This document shows positions 1 to 8,360 of a DNA stretch of 64,000 nt, piece by piece. The first letter of the stretch is position 1. Each line of letters opens with the position of its first letter. The notes under the pieces are model-generated. The model searched no databases. It saw only the letters and a program-made list of their open reading frames with translations, and was not told the origin of the DNA. The translations under genes were made by a program, and so were the position numbers. The stretch covers positions 992,001 through 1,056,000 of the forward strand of contig CBDHGH010000003.1 of NCBI GenBank assembly GCA_965263065.1. The letters are read 5' to 3'. This DNA is from TK10-74A sp965263065 (GTDB taxonomy: Bacteria > Chloroflexota > Dehalococcoidia > Bin125).

Positions 1-44
1 CCTACCGCTTCATCGATCCCCGCATCCGGGCGGGATCCCTCTGA
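1..44 (+). CDS. ABC transporter permease, 3' end only (DppB-like)
   Basis: Only the last 13 codons and the TGA stop lie in the window, reading ...YRFIDPRIRAGSL. The DPRIR tail is typical of DppB/OppB inner-membrane permeases of peptide/nickel ABC importers. The stop overlaps the ATG of the next permease (TGATG), so the two are translationally coupled. The partial length prevents any statement about substrate. Confidence 0.75.
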   Translation, partial: YRFIDPRIRAGSL

Positions 45-937
45 TGGCGCAGGACGCGACCGCGACGCTCGCTCCCCCGATCCTCGAGCGGCCCCGGCGC
101 CGCAACTGGCGCCGCTACGCCGGCCTCTCGGTCCCCGCCGCCATCGCCGCGGTGTTCATCTTCTGCGGCGCTTTCGCGGGGCTGCTCTCGCCGGACGATC
201 CCAACTTCTTCATTCTCGCCGAGCGACTGCAGCCGCCCGTCTTCGACGGCGGCACGTGGGATCACGCCCTGGGCACCGACGACCTGGGCCGGGACATCCT
301 CAGCCGGATCCTGCACGGCGCCCAGATCTCGCTCATCGTCGTGGCGATTGTGGTGCCCGGCGCGGCGGCGATCGGGACGCTGATCGGGCTGGTCGCGGGA
401 TGGAGCGGCGGCCTCGTCGGGAATCTGTTGATGCGGCTGACGGACATTCAACTGGCGCTGCCGGCGATCCTCTTCGCGGTGTTTCTGGGCAGTGTTCTAG
501 GCCCCAGCCTGCGCAACGTGATCATCATCCTCCTGCTCTGGAACTGGTCCCCGTACTCGCGATTGGTGCGGGCGGAGGTCATCTCGCTGCGCGAGCGCGA
601 TTTCGTGACCGCCTCCCGCTCGGTCGGCGGGGGCGGGCTCTGGATCATGCGCAAGCACCTCTTCCCCAACATCGTCAACACGATCGTGATCATCATGACC
701 CTGGAGGTCGCGATCGTGATCCTGGCGGAGGCGGCGTTGAGCTTCCTCGGCGTCGGCGTGCCGCCCGGCACGCCCTCCTGGGGCGCGATGATCACCGAGG
801 CCCGCAACTTCATGGTCCAGGCCTGGTGGATGATCTGGCTGCCGGGCATCGCGCTGATGGTCGTGGCGTTCACGGGCAACCTGATGGGGGACTGGCTGCG
901 GGACGCCCTCGATCCGCGCCTGCGGCACGTGCGCTAG
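44..937 (+). CDS. ABC transporter permease, DppC/OppC family
   Basis: A 297-residue inner-membrane permease that would pair with the DppB-like protein ending just upstream to import oligopeptides, nickel or a related solute. An N-terminal cytoplasmic segment is followed by a first membrane helix at about residues 27-50, a periplasmic stretch containing the LGTDDLGRD motif typical of DppC proteins, then several helices. The EAA-type loop that contacts the ATPase is visible around residues 188-210 (SRSVGGGG...HLFPN). The tail DPRLRHVR resembles that of its partner. No ATPase or binding protein follows, so they must lie upstream. Substrate cannot be assigned. Confidence 0.9.
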   Translation: MAQDATATLAPPILERPRRRNWRRYAGLSVPAAIAAVFIFCGAFAGLLSPDDPNFFILAERLQPPVFDGGTWDHALGTDDLGRDILSRILHGAQISLIVVAIVVPGAAAIGTLIGLVAGWSGGLVGNLLMRLTDIQLALPAILFAVFLGSVLGPSLRNVIIILLLWNWSPYSRLVRAEVISLRERDFVTASRSVGGGGLWIMRKHLFPNIVNTIVIIMTLEVAIVILAEAALSFLGVGVPPGTPSWGAMITEARNFMVQAWWMIWLPGIALMVVAFTGNLMGDWLRDALDPRLRHVR

Positions 938-940
938 CGA

Positions 941-1108
941 ACCTCACCCCCTAACCCCCTCTCCATTGCAGAGCAATGGAGAGGGGGGATCGGAGCGGAA
1001 GGGGCGCGGGGAAGGGCGGTTCGCGAACCGCCCCTACGATGTCTCGCCCCGGCCCTCCGGTTCCCCCTCTCCAGCGCTTCAGCTGGAGAGGGGGTTAGGG
1101 GGTGAGGT
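941..1108. repeat. palindromic intergenic repeat element with nested hairpins
   Basis: The first 24 bases (941-964, a CCCCCTAACCCCCTCTCC type sequence) are the exact reverse complement of 1085-1108. Each end also forms its own hairpin: 955-968 with 974-987 around a CAGAG loop, and 1063-1075 with 1082-1094. In the centre, 1014-1033 is a perfect 20-bp palindrome. Similar C-rich/G-rich repeat ends occur as dispersed non-coding repeats in many bacterial genomes. It sits between two convergent genes and may also act as a bidirectional terminator. There is no transposase. Confidence 0.75.
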
Positions 1109-1121
1109 TCAGGTGGGCGCG

Positions 1122-1490
1122 CTAGTACGCGCCGATGTCGTGCAGGCGCTCGTCGTCGATGCCGAAGTGGTGCGCGACCTCGTGCAGCACGGTCTTGCGC
1201 ACCTGCGCGAAGAGCTCAGCATCGCTGCGGCAGACCGACTCGATGGCTTCCTGGTAGATCATGATCCGGTCCGGAAGCGTGTTGCCGTAGTAGCTGCCGC
1301 GGACCGTCAGCGGATGGCCCACGTAGAGCCCCAGCAGCTGGTCGCGGGGGCCCAGGCCCGCCTCGGCGCGCTCCTCGGCCGTGGGCCGCATGCGGACCAG
1401 GATCTCGACGTTATCGAGCTGCTCGGCGAACTCCGGCGGGATCGCCGCCACGGCCGCCTCGACCACCCGCCGGAATCGCGCGCGATGCAT
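1122..1490 (-). CDS. minimal zincin metallopeptidase-like protein (COG3824/DUF1025 type)
   Basis: A 122-residue protein with the zinc-protease signature HEVAHHFG near residues 103-110 followed by DDERL, the pattern of the small 'metallopeptidase family' proteins (minimal zincins). The two His and the Glu of HExxH are intact. There is no signal peptide, so it is probably cytoplasmic. Substrates of this family are not established. It lies just downstream of the penicillin-binding protein on the same strand, 34 bases apart, so the two may be cotranscribed. Confidence 0.85.
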   Translation of the reverse strand: MHRARFRRVVEAAVAAIPPEFAEQLDNVEILVRMRPTAEERAEAGLGPRDQLLGLYVGHPLTVRGSYYGNTLPDRIMIYQEAIESVCRSDAELFAQVRKTVLHEVAHHFGIDDERLHDIGAY

Positions 1491-1524
1491 GTGCTCACCA
1501 TACCCGTCCCGCGCCGGACGCCCA

Positions 1525-3915
1525 CTAGTCGAGGCTGGGAACCCAGCCCGAGAGCATCGTGCGCTCCAGGACGATCCGCGCGATCGGGCCGGCGTCGCCG
1601 GCGCCGGATTCCCCGTCGTCGAGGACGACCGTCACCAGCAGCGACGGCTCGGGCACGTCCGCCCAGACGACGAACCAGGCGTGGTTGCGCGTGCCGTCGT
1701 CTTCCTCTTCCTCCTCCTCGGCATCGTCCTCCTCGCCCTCCGCCGGCTCTTCCTCCTCTTCCTCCTCCTCGCGCTCCTGGAAGACGTCCTCCAGCCGCAC
1801 GATCTGTTCCGCCGTGCCCGACTTGCCCGCCGCCAGCAGCGGCGAGCCCTGGAAGATGTAGAAGCCCGTCCCGCGCCGGGTCGAGATCACCTCGCGCGTG
1901 CCCTGCAGCAGGATCGCGTGTGACTCCGACGAGATCGGCAGCACGCCGATCGGCGCCGCCTCGAAGCGCTCGACGACGACGCCGTCCGGCGTGCGCAGCG
2001 AGTGCGCCGCCAGCGGCGTCCGCAGGATGCCGTCGGTCGCCAGGGCGGCGTAGGCGTTCGCCATCTGCATGGGTGTGACGTCGAGGAAGCCCTGCCCGAT
2101 GCTGACGTTGATCGTGTCGCCGGTGAACCAGAAGTCGTTGCGGTTGAGGCGTTTCCACTCGGGACCGGGGTTGATGCCGGGGACTTCGCTGAGGCCCAGC
2201 ACGCCGGTCTCGCGCCCGAAGCCGAAGCCCGCCGTGTACTCGCGCAGCAGGTTCTCGCCCTGCAGGTGCAGCTCCATGCCCACCTGGTAGAAGAACGTGT
2301 TGCAGCTCTCGGCCAGCGCCTGGGCCAGGTTCAGGTTGCCCGCGTCGTCTTCCTTCCAGTTCTTCAGCGGCACGTCGGGGCCCAGGCCGAACCAGACCGA
2401 ATCGCAGGGCAGGATCTTGTCCGGCGTGTAGTCGAGCGCCTCCAGGGCGGCGGCGGCGGTCACGACCTTGAACGTCGAGCCGGGCGCGTAGGTCTCCTCG
2501 GTCACCCGATTGACGAACGGGCGCTGCTCGTTCTCCAGGTAGGCGTCCAACTCCTCCTCGCTGATCCCGCCCACGAAGTCGTTGGGGTTGAAGCGGGGGT
2601 ACGACGCCGCCGCCAGCAGCTGGCTGGTGCGCGGATCCATCACGATGATCGCGCCGGCCTCGTCGCCCAGCGTCGCCTCCGCCAGCTGCTGCACGCGCAG
2701 ATCGATGCTCAGGTAGACGTCGCGGGCGGGCGCGGGCGGGCGTTCGGCCAGCAGGCGCACGGTCGAGCCGTTGGGCGCGATGACCGTCAGCCGCCCGCCG
2801 CGCGCGCCGGCCAGCGTCGATTCGAAGATCGCCTCCGCACCGTCGCGGCCGATCGCGTCGCCGGGGCGGAAGCCCTGCGATTCGAGCGCGGCCAGCTCCT
2901 CGGGGTTGACCTCGCCCATGAAGCCGATGATGTGCGCCGCCGTCTCGCCCTGGGGGTAGAGCCGGATCGTCTCGCGGCGCACCAGGATGCCCAGCGCGGC
3001 CAGCTGCTCGAACTCGGCGATCAGCGCCGGCGACGTGTTGTGGTCGAGCCGCACGATGGGGATGAAGTAGTACGACGGCACATCCTGGAAGACCAGATTG
3101 CGCACCGCCAACTCGTCGAGGCCCAGCTTCTCGACGAACGTCGAGACCACGAGGTCCTCGTCACGGGTGTCGATCAGGTCGTGCGAGATGCCGATCACCG
3201 CCTGCTCGCCCTTCACGGCCAGCGGCACGCCGTTGCGGTCGAAGATGTCGCCGCGGATGGGCACGTCGACGAAGCGGTGGACCAGGTTCCCCGGCTCTCC
3301 CAGCCCGTCGAAGATCAGGTCCGGGGTCCAGTCCAGCACCCAGTTGGGCTGCCGCAGCGTCCGCACGAAGATCCGGTCCGGGACGTCGCCGAAGAACTCC
3401 GTCTCGTAGACCAGGTTCACTTCCAGGCCGGCCACGTTGGGGCCCGGGGGCGGCACGATCGCCCAGCGCAGCCCGGTGATCGTCGCTTCCGCCCAGATGT
3501 CGTGGTGCCGCCCGACGAAGGCGTCGATGGCGATGCGCTCCCGCGCATCGAGGGCCAGCAGCCGGTAGGCGTCCTCGAAGCGGCCGCTGGCGACCAGCGC
3601 GAAGTACTTCTGCACGGCCTCCAGCGCCGTCTCCGGTGGGACGCTGACATCGAGCAGCCGCTCGTCGACCTCTTGCGCCGGCACGGCGGTGGGGTCGTTC
3701 GTCGTGGGGTCGGCGGCGGCCTGCTGCTCTTCCGCCGTCGTGCCGTCGGCGGCCTCGGCTGCGGCGTCTTGCGCGACTTCGTCGGCTGGGGCCTCCGGGA
3801 AGAACTCCGAGAGGTCGCGTTCGCCCTCGCCGCCGAACACGCAGGCAGCGCTCGCGGCGGCGACGATCAGCAAGCCAATGGTGAGGGTGAGCGCGGAGCG
3901 TGGGCGCGCGAGCAT
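1525..3915 (-). CDS. class B penicillin-binding protein with MecA-like N-terminal domain
   Basis: A 796-residue peptidoglycan D,D-transpeptidase. The ATG at 3915 gives an N-terminus with a hydrophobic segment and a lipobox-like LIVAAASAAC, so it is either a lipoprotein or anchored outside the membrane. Residues about 90-180 resemble the NTF2-like domain at the N-terminus of MecA/PBP2a, followed by the PBP dimerisation region. The transpeptidase motifs are intact: STFK with catalytic Ser480, SCN at 537-539 and KSGT at 698-701. After KSGT there is a run of about 27 mostly Glu/Asp residues (DNA 1696-1780), an unusual acidic loop. Reading further upstream to 4245 would add a non-homologous tail without membrane logic, so this start is preferred. 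No monofunctional resistance role can be claimed. Confidence 0.9.
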   Translation of the reverse strand: MLARPRSALTLTIGLLIVAAASAACVFGGEGERDLSEFFPEAPADEVAQDAAAEAADGTTAEEQQAAADPTTNDPTAVPAQEVDERLLDVSVPPETALEAVQKYFALVASGRFEDAYRLLALDARERIAIDAFVGRHHDIWAEATITGLRWAIVPPPGPNVAGLEVNLVYETEFFGDVPDRIFVRTLRQPNWVLDWTPDLIFDGLGEPGNLVHRFVDVPIRGDIFDRNGVPLAVKGEQAVIGISHDLIDTRDEDLVVSTFVEKLGLDELAVRNLVFQDVPSYYFIPIVRLDHNTSPALIAEFEQLAALGILVRRETIRLYPQGETAAHIIGFMGEVNPEELAALESQGFRPGDAIGRDGAEAIFESTLAGARGGRLTVIAPNGSTVRLLAERPPAPARDVYLSIDLRVQQLAEATLGDEAGAIIVMDPRTSQLLAAASYPRFNPNDFVGGISEEELDAYLENEQRPFVNRVTEETYAPGSTFKVVTAAAALEALDYTPDKILPCDSVWFGLGPDVPLKNWKEDDAGNLNLAQALAESCNTFFYQVGMELHLQGENLLREYTAGFGFGRETGVLGLSEVPGINPGPEWKRLNRNDFWFTGDTINVSIGQGFLDVTPMQMANAYAALATDGILRTPLAAHSLRTPDGVVVERFEAAPIGVLPISSESHAILLQGTREVISTRRGTGFYIFQGSPLLAAGKSGTAEQIVRLEDVFQEREEEEEEEEPAEGEEDDAEEEEEEDDGTRNHAWFVVWADVPEPSLLVTVVLDDGESGAGDAGPIARIVLERTMLSGWVPSLD

Positions 3916-4013
3916 GACTGCCTGGGCCCCCGCCTTCGCATGGCACAGTGTACCCAACGGAACCGCGCGGCGCGAGCCGCCGTCACGGTGGGGGAGGCCG
4001 TACGATCGGACGT

Positions 4014-5231
4014 ATGCAAGTGCGACACCCGCGGCTGGGACATGCGCGATCGTGGTCAGCGACGCTGGCGCTGATTCTGGCGCTGGCGCTGGCGCTGGCC
4101 GCCTGCGGCGGCGAGGACTCGCCCGCGGAGCCGTCGCCCGCGACATCGCCCGCTGATCCGGCCGCCGATGCGGAGCCAGAGACCGTCGCGGCGGAGTCAC
4201 CGCTCGACGGGCTGCGCGCCCGGGTCGCGCCGGCGCGACCGCCACGCAGCGGCCCCGCGCGCCCGTACGCGCTGGGTTTCACCGCGACGCCCGCCACGCT
4301 GACGCCCGACGCCTACGTCGATGTGTTCGACGCCGCGGCCCGCAACGCGGACCTGATCATGCTGCAGCGCCCCGTCGCCTGGGCCGAGGTGGCGCCCGGC
4401 GGCGCCGTGCCGCCGGAGACCCGCGCGACGATCGCCTGGGAGCGCCAGCTGCTGGAAGAGCGGGGCCTGGACCTGCTCTTCGCCATCGACCCCTGGGAGG
4501 TCGCCGACCGCGGCCGCCTGGCCGGCGACGCCCCGGGCGACGGCTTCGGCGACGCCGCCGTCAGCGACGCCTACGTCGCCTACGCGGAGTTCGTCGTGCG
4601 CGAGTACCGGCCGCGCTGGCTGGCGCTGGCGGTCGACCTCGACGCCGTCGCGCGGGCCCGCCCGGACGACCTGGACGCGATCGAGGCGGCGTACCGGCGC
4701 GCCTACGCCGCGGTCAAGGCGATCGCGCCCGAGACGCAGGTCTTCGCGACCTTCCAGCTCGAGGACATGCAGGGCTTGGTGCCCTGGTCGGACCACCTGC
4801 CGCAGTGGTCGTTGGTGCTGCGCTTCCAGGACGTGCTCGACCTCCTGGCGGTGAGCAGCTACCCGTCGTTGATCTTCCCCTTCGCCAGCGACATCCCCGA
4901 CAGCTACTACTCGCGGCTGGAGACGTTCCAGAAGCCGATCGCGCTCGTGCCGAGTGGGTATGCGTCGGCGCCCGCTCGCGAAGGCGTGACCTTCGGGACG
5001 ATGCGCGGTCAGCAGCGCTTCCTGGAGCGCCTGCTGCGCGAGGCCGAGGCCGGGGCCTGGGCGCTGGTCGTCTGGCTGACGCCTGACGACCCGGCCTTCG
5101 CGACGGACCCGCCGTTCGACCTCTTCGCGCAGATGGGACTTCGCGCCGTGGACGGCGGCGAGAAGCCCGCCTGGTCGGTGTGGGTCGAGAGCGCGTCTCG
5201 CCCCTGGCCGGCCGGCGACGGCGCCGATTAA
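4014..5231 (+). CDS. secreted lipoprotein of unknown function
   Basis: A 405-residue protein starting at MQVRHPRL. It has a long Leu/Ala signal sequence ending in LALAACGG, a lipobox, then a Pro/Ala/Glu-rich linker (residues about 35-80). The rest is a soluble domain with alternating hydrophobic strands and acidic loops such as LAVDLDAV and DLLAVSSYPS, which looks like a TIM-barrel glycosidase-type fold, but I recognise no catalytic signature with certainty. It is divergent from the penicillin-binding protein (98 bases between starts), so a role at the cell surface is plausible. Function is unassigned. Confidence 0.7.
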   Translation: MQVRHPRLGHARSWSATLALILALALALAACGGEDSPAEPSPATSPADPAADAEPETVAAESPLDGLRARVAPARPPRSGPARPYALGFTATPATLTPDAYVDVFDAAARNADLIMLQRPVAWAEVAPGGAVPPETRATIAWERQLLEERGLDLLFAIDPWEVADRGRLAGDAPGDGFGDAAVSDAYVAYAEFVVREYRPRWLALAVDLDAVARARPDDLDAIEAAYRRAYAAVKAIAPETQVFATFQLEDMQGLVPWSDHLPQWSLVLRFQDVLDLLAVSSYPSLIFPFASDIPDSYYSRLETFQKPIALVPSGYASAPAREGVTFGTMRGQQRFLERLLREAEAGAWALVVWLTPDDPAFATDPPFDLFAQMGLRAVDGGEKPAWSVWVESASRPWPAGDGAD

Positions 5232-5353
5232 CCGGCCGGCGACGGACGCCGATCCATCCTCGCGCAGCATCTGCGGGCGTCGTCCGCCCTATACTGCCGA
5301 CGCGTTCTCGTGCCGCGGCGCCCGCCGCGGCGCACGGGGAGAAGGGGTGCGGC

Positions 5354-6031
5354 GTGACCCAGGCGGACCCGGCCTACAGCGAGCAGAATCCCATGCCGGT
5401 GGCGGTGGTCTCGGACTACATCTGACCGTGGTGCTACATCGGCACGGCGCGCGTGGACCAGATGTCGCGCGAGTTCGCCGTCGAGATCGAATGGGTTCCA
5501 TTCGAATTGCACCCCGAGACGCCGCCCCAGGGGCTGGACAAGGATCCGGCCCGGGGGCCCTCCGACATGCGGGATCGGCTCTACGCCATGGCGGCGGCCG
5601 AGGGCCTGCCCATGCAGTCGAACCCCCACCAGGCGAACGGGCACAAGGCGCTGGAGGCGGCCGAGTGGGCGCGCGAGCAGAGCATTGAGACGTTCGACCG
5701 CGTGCATCGGGCCATCTTCCAGGCCTACTTCGTCGGCGGCGCCAACGTCAGCACCATCGACCAGGTGGACGCCGCCGTCGCCGGGACGGGCGTCGACCGG
5801 GCGGCGCTGCGCGCGGCGCTGGAGGCGGGGACCTATCGTGACCGCGTCGACGAGTACACCCAGCTCGCCCGGGGCAACGGCATCAACGGCACGCCGACGT
5901 TCATCCTGGACGACAAGTACGTGATCTCCGGGGCGCAGGACTGGCCGGTGTTCGAGAACGTCCTCACCCGCCTGGGCGTCCCGCGCCGCCAGGCTGCCGA
6001 TCCCGCCCCCGGCGGCGGGCCGGACGGATAG
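5354..6031 (+). CDS. DsbA/FrnE-family thiol oxidoreductase, predicted selenoprotein (in-frame TGA read as Sec24)
   Basis: The downstream 193-residue part is a clear FrnE/2-hydroxychromene-2-carboxylate isomerase-like DsbA protein (VPFELHPETP, GTPTFILDDKYVISGAQ). Conventional translation starts only after the active site. The same frame continues upstream without interruption except for one TGA at 5423-5425 and reads VAVVSDYI-TGA-PWCYIGTAR. Family members have DxxCPWCYIG here, so the TGA falls exactly on the first Cys of CxxC, giving U24-P-W-C27. The GTG at 5354 is preceded by a good ribosome site (GGAGAAGGGG); an internal ATG at 5393 lacks one. A hairpin just after the TGA could serve as the recoding element. 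A sequencing error or nonsense mutation is the alternative, but the placement argues for selenocysteine. Confidence 0.8.
5439..5457 (+). promoter_or_regulatory. candidate bacterial SECIS hairpin
   Basis: Starting 14 bases after the TGA at 5423, the RNA can fold as two base pairs (UC/GA), a GG bulge, four pairs (CACG with CGUG) and a five-base loop beginning with G at 5447. Loop distance (about 22 bases) and a G at the loop start fit the general rules for bacterial SECIS elements. A competing fold, CCGUG at 5426-5430 with CACGG at 5443-5447, is too close to the codon. Structure was judged by eye only. Confidence 0.35.
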
Positions 6032-6045
6032 GAGACAGGACTGCG

Positions 6046-7221
6046 ATGCACTTCCGTCACGACACCGCCCTGGAGGGTTTCCGCGGCGAGGTGCGCGAGT
6101 TCATCGGCGAGCACCTGCCGCCGGACTGGACCACGCGCAGCGACGACGACGGCGCCTACGGCGCGCGGGCGATCGCGGATACGCGCACGTTCCAGCGCGC
6201 CTTGGCCGAGCGCCAGTGGCTGACGATGGCGTGGCCTCGCGAGTACGGCGGGCTGGGCGCGCCGCACTGGCAGCAACTCGTCATGAACGAGGAGATGGCC
6301 TACCACCGCGCCCCCGGCGGCAACATGGGCGTGATGTGGGTGGGCCCCGCGCTGCTGCTCTACGGCAGCGACGCGCAGAAGGCCCAGCACGTCCGCGCGA
6401 TCGCCGAGGCCGACGTCTGGTGGTGCACGCTCTACTCGGAGCCGGGCGCGGGCAGCGACCTCGCCGCCATGCAGACCCGCGCCGTCGCCGATGGCGACGA
6501 CTACCTGATCAACGGCCAGAAGATCTGGACGTCGGGCGCGCATCGCTCCGACTGGGGCTGGCTGGCCGCCCGCACCGACCCCGACGCGCCCAAGCACAAG
6601 GGCCTGACGATGTTCATGGTCGACATGCGGAGCCCCGGCATCAGCGTGCGTCCGCTGGTCAACATGGCTGGCGGCCATTCCTTCAACGAGGTCTTCTTCG
6701 AGGATGTGCGCGTGCCCAAGACGAACGTCGTGGGGGAGGTCAACCGGGGCTGGTACCACATGGCCGTGGCGCTGGACTTCGAGCGCTCCGGCATCGGCGC
6801 TTTCGCGGGCGGGCGTCGCATCGTGGAGGAGTACGCGGACTACGCCCGCGACCACCCCGAGACGACGCGGCGACGCCCGGGCCTGCGCTACGACCTCGCC
6901 GATCGCGCCATCGAGGTGCAGGTGGGAACGCACTTGGCCTACCGCATCACCGACATGCAGAGCCGCGGCGTCGTCGCGAACTACGAGGCCTCGGTGTCGA
7001 AGCTGTTCGGATCGGAGCTGGCGCAGCGCATCCAGGCCACGGGGCTGGCGATGCTGGGGCCCTTCGGCGCGTTGATCGACCCCGGCGACGACTGGACGGC
7101 GCTGCGAGGCAGCCCGGGCCGGGGGTATCTGCACGCCGCCAGCGCGACCATCGCCGCCGGCACCAGCGAGATCCAGCGCGGCATCATCGCGACGCGCGGC
7201 CTCGGTCTGCCGCGCGGCTAG
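6046..7221 (+). CDS. acyl-CoA dehydrogenase
   Basis: A 391-residue FAD enzyme that would oxidise an acyl-CoA to the 2-enoyl-CoA, passing electrons to electron-transfer flavoprotein. N-terminal helical domain to about residue 120, then the middle beta domain with the signature WCTLYSEPGAGSDLA at about 126-140 and the FAD-binding WTSGAHRSDW, followed by the C-terminal helical domain with GTSEIQRGIIATRGLGLPR at the end. It starts 14 bases after the DsbA-like gene, so cotranscription is likely. The specific acyl substrate cannot be told. EtfBA and EtfD genes lie about 35 kb away in this window. Confidence 0.93.
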   Translation: MHFRHDTALEGFRGEVREFIGEHLPPDWTTRSDDDGAYGARAIADTRTFQRALAERQWLTMAWPREYGGLGAPHWQQLVMNEEMAYHRAPGGNMGVMWVGPALLLYGSDAQKAQHVRAIAEADVWWCTLYSEPGAGSDLAAMQTRAVADGDDYLINGQKIWTSGAHRSDWGWLAARTDPDAPKHKGLTMFMVDMRSPGISVRPLVNMAGGHSFNEVFFEDVRVPKTNVVGEVNRGWYHMAVALDFERSGIGAFAGGRRIVEEYADYARDHPETTRRRPGLRYDLADRAIEVQVGTHLAYRITDMQSRGVVANYEASVSKLFGSELAQRIQATGLAMLGPFGALIDPGDDWTALRGSPGRGYLHAASATIAAGTSEIQRGIIATRGLGLPRG

Positions 7222-7357
7222 CGCCCTCACGTCACGGGCGGATGTGGCATCGCGGGCCGTGCGATAGGCTGCCAGGAGTCACGGGGCGCAGCCTGTCGCC
7301 TCGTGCGCATCTGTAGCGCACGCCCGCCTCGCCGGGAGAGACGTGAAGGAACTTCCC

Positions 7358-8260
7358 ATGCCGACGCCCCTGCTTGGCTCCCTCGTCCGACGGCCCCTGC
7401 TCGTTGTCGCGCTGCTCGCGGCGACGCTGCTCGCCGTGCTGCCCGCGGTCACCTCCGCGCAGTCGCTGCCACCGAGGCATTTCTGGGGCAGCAACGACAC
7501 TGTGACTATCGGCGGCCAGCCCTGGGATGGCTCCACGATCGAGGTGATCAACGAGGCCGGTGACGTCGTCGCCACCATTGAGCGTGAGAGCACCAGTTGG
7601 AGTGTTGAAATCCCCAACGACGTCGTCTCTTTCCGCTTCCGCGCCAGCAACGGCGGCGTCTCGGAGGTCTACAGCCCCGTCCGTGGCGCCATACGGGAGA
7701 ACTTCGTACTGATAATCGGCAGCCCCCCCGGCGACGACCCCACCCGGGCGGTCACGCTTGAGGACGGCTTCAACTTCATCGTCTGGACCGGGCACACCAC
7801 TGCCATCGACGACGCGCTGGCCGGCTTCCCCGATCGGTCCGAGCTGACCGCGATCTGGGAGTTCGACGTCGACCAGCAGACCTGGCTCTCATACCGGCCA
7901 GGCCGGCCCGCCTTCATCAATACGATCGCCGACCTACAGGCCGGTACCGCGTACTACCTTCTCGTGGGCGCCGCGATGACCTGGGACATGCCGACCAACG
8001 GGGAGCTGGCCGGTACGCGGACGATCGCCGACGGCTTCACGGCCATTGGCTGGGTGGGACCCGATGGGACGCCGCAGGACGTGCTGGACGCCATCGCGGA
8101 CCCGGACGCCGTGGCCGCGTTCTTCCGCTTCAACGCGTCCACGCAGAAGTACGATTCGTACCGGTCCGGCCTGCCCGCCATCGTGCAGGGCATCCGCGCG
8201 ATCCAGCCCTTCGATGTGCTGTTCATCAGCGCGACCGCGCCGACCACGATCACGCAGTAG
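7358..8260 (+). CDS. secreted protein with two tandem repeats of an unknown domain
   Basis: A 300-residue exported protein. An AAGGA ribosome site lies seven bases before the chosen ATG; a GTG at 7343 would add five residues. The signal peptide (LLVVALLAATLLAVLPAV) ends at an SAQ cleavage-like site. After a short beta-rich segment (residues 35-110) come two similar units of about 75 residues: each has a GFNFIVWTG/GFTAIGWVG motif, an aspartate-rich helix, a YxSYRxGxPA strand and a closing hydrophobic strand. The family is not recognised. It may be a cell-surface or matrix protein. Confidence 0.7.
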   Translation: MPTPLLGSLVRRPLLVVALLAATLLAVLPAVTSAQSLPPRHFWGSNDTVTIGGQPWDGSTIEVINEAGDVVATIERESTSWSVEIPNDVVSFRFRASNGGVSEVYSPVRGAIRENFVLIIGSPPGDDPTRAVTLEDGFNFIVWTGHTTAIDDALAGFPDRSELTAIWEFDVDQQTWLSYRPGRPAFINTIADLQAGTAYYLLVGAAMTWDMPTNGELAGTRTIADGFTAIGWVGPDGTPQDVLDAIADPDAVAAFFRFNASTQKYDSYRSGLPAIVQGIRAIQPFDVLFISATAPTTITQ

Positions 8261-8287
8261 CTGGAGATCGCGCGCCGCACGATCGAC

Positions 8288-8312
8288 GAGGCCCGTGTAT
8301 CGCCCGGGCCTC
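8288..8312 (+). terminator. possible terminator hairpin
   Basis: GAGGCCCG at 8288-8295 pairs perfectly with CGGGCCTC at 8305-8312 across a nine-base loop, 27 bases after the secreted-protein stop. No T-run follows, so it is at best a weak or factor-assisted terminator. Confidence 0.3.
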
Positions 8313-8360
8313 TCGCCGTCCCTGCAGCCCGTCGTGGCTAGGGCATGTTGACATTCAGGA

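Noticed and set aside
5423..5425. The TGA as a nonsense mutation or sequencing error making a pseudogene
   Set aside because: Possible, but the exact coincidence with the active-site Cys, the clean frame on both sides and the good ribosome site before it make recoding the better explanation. Kept as the stated alternative.
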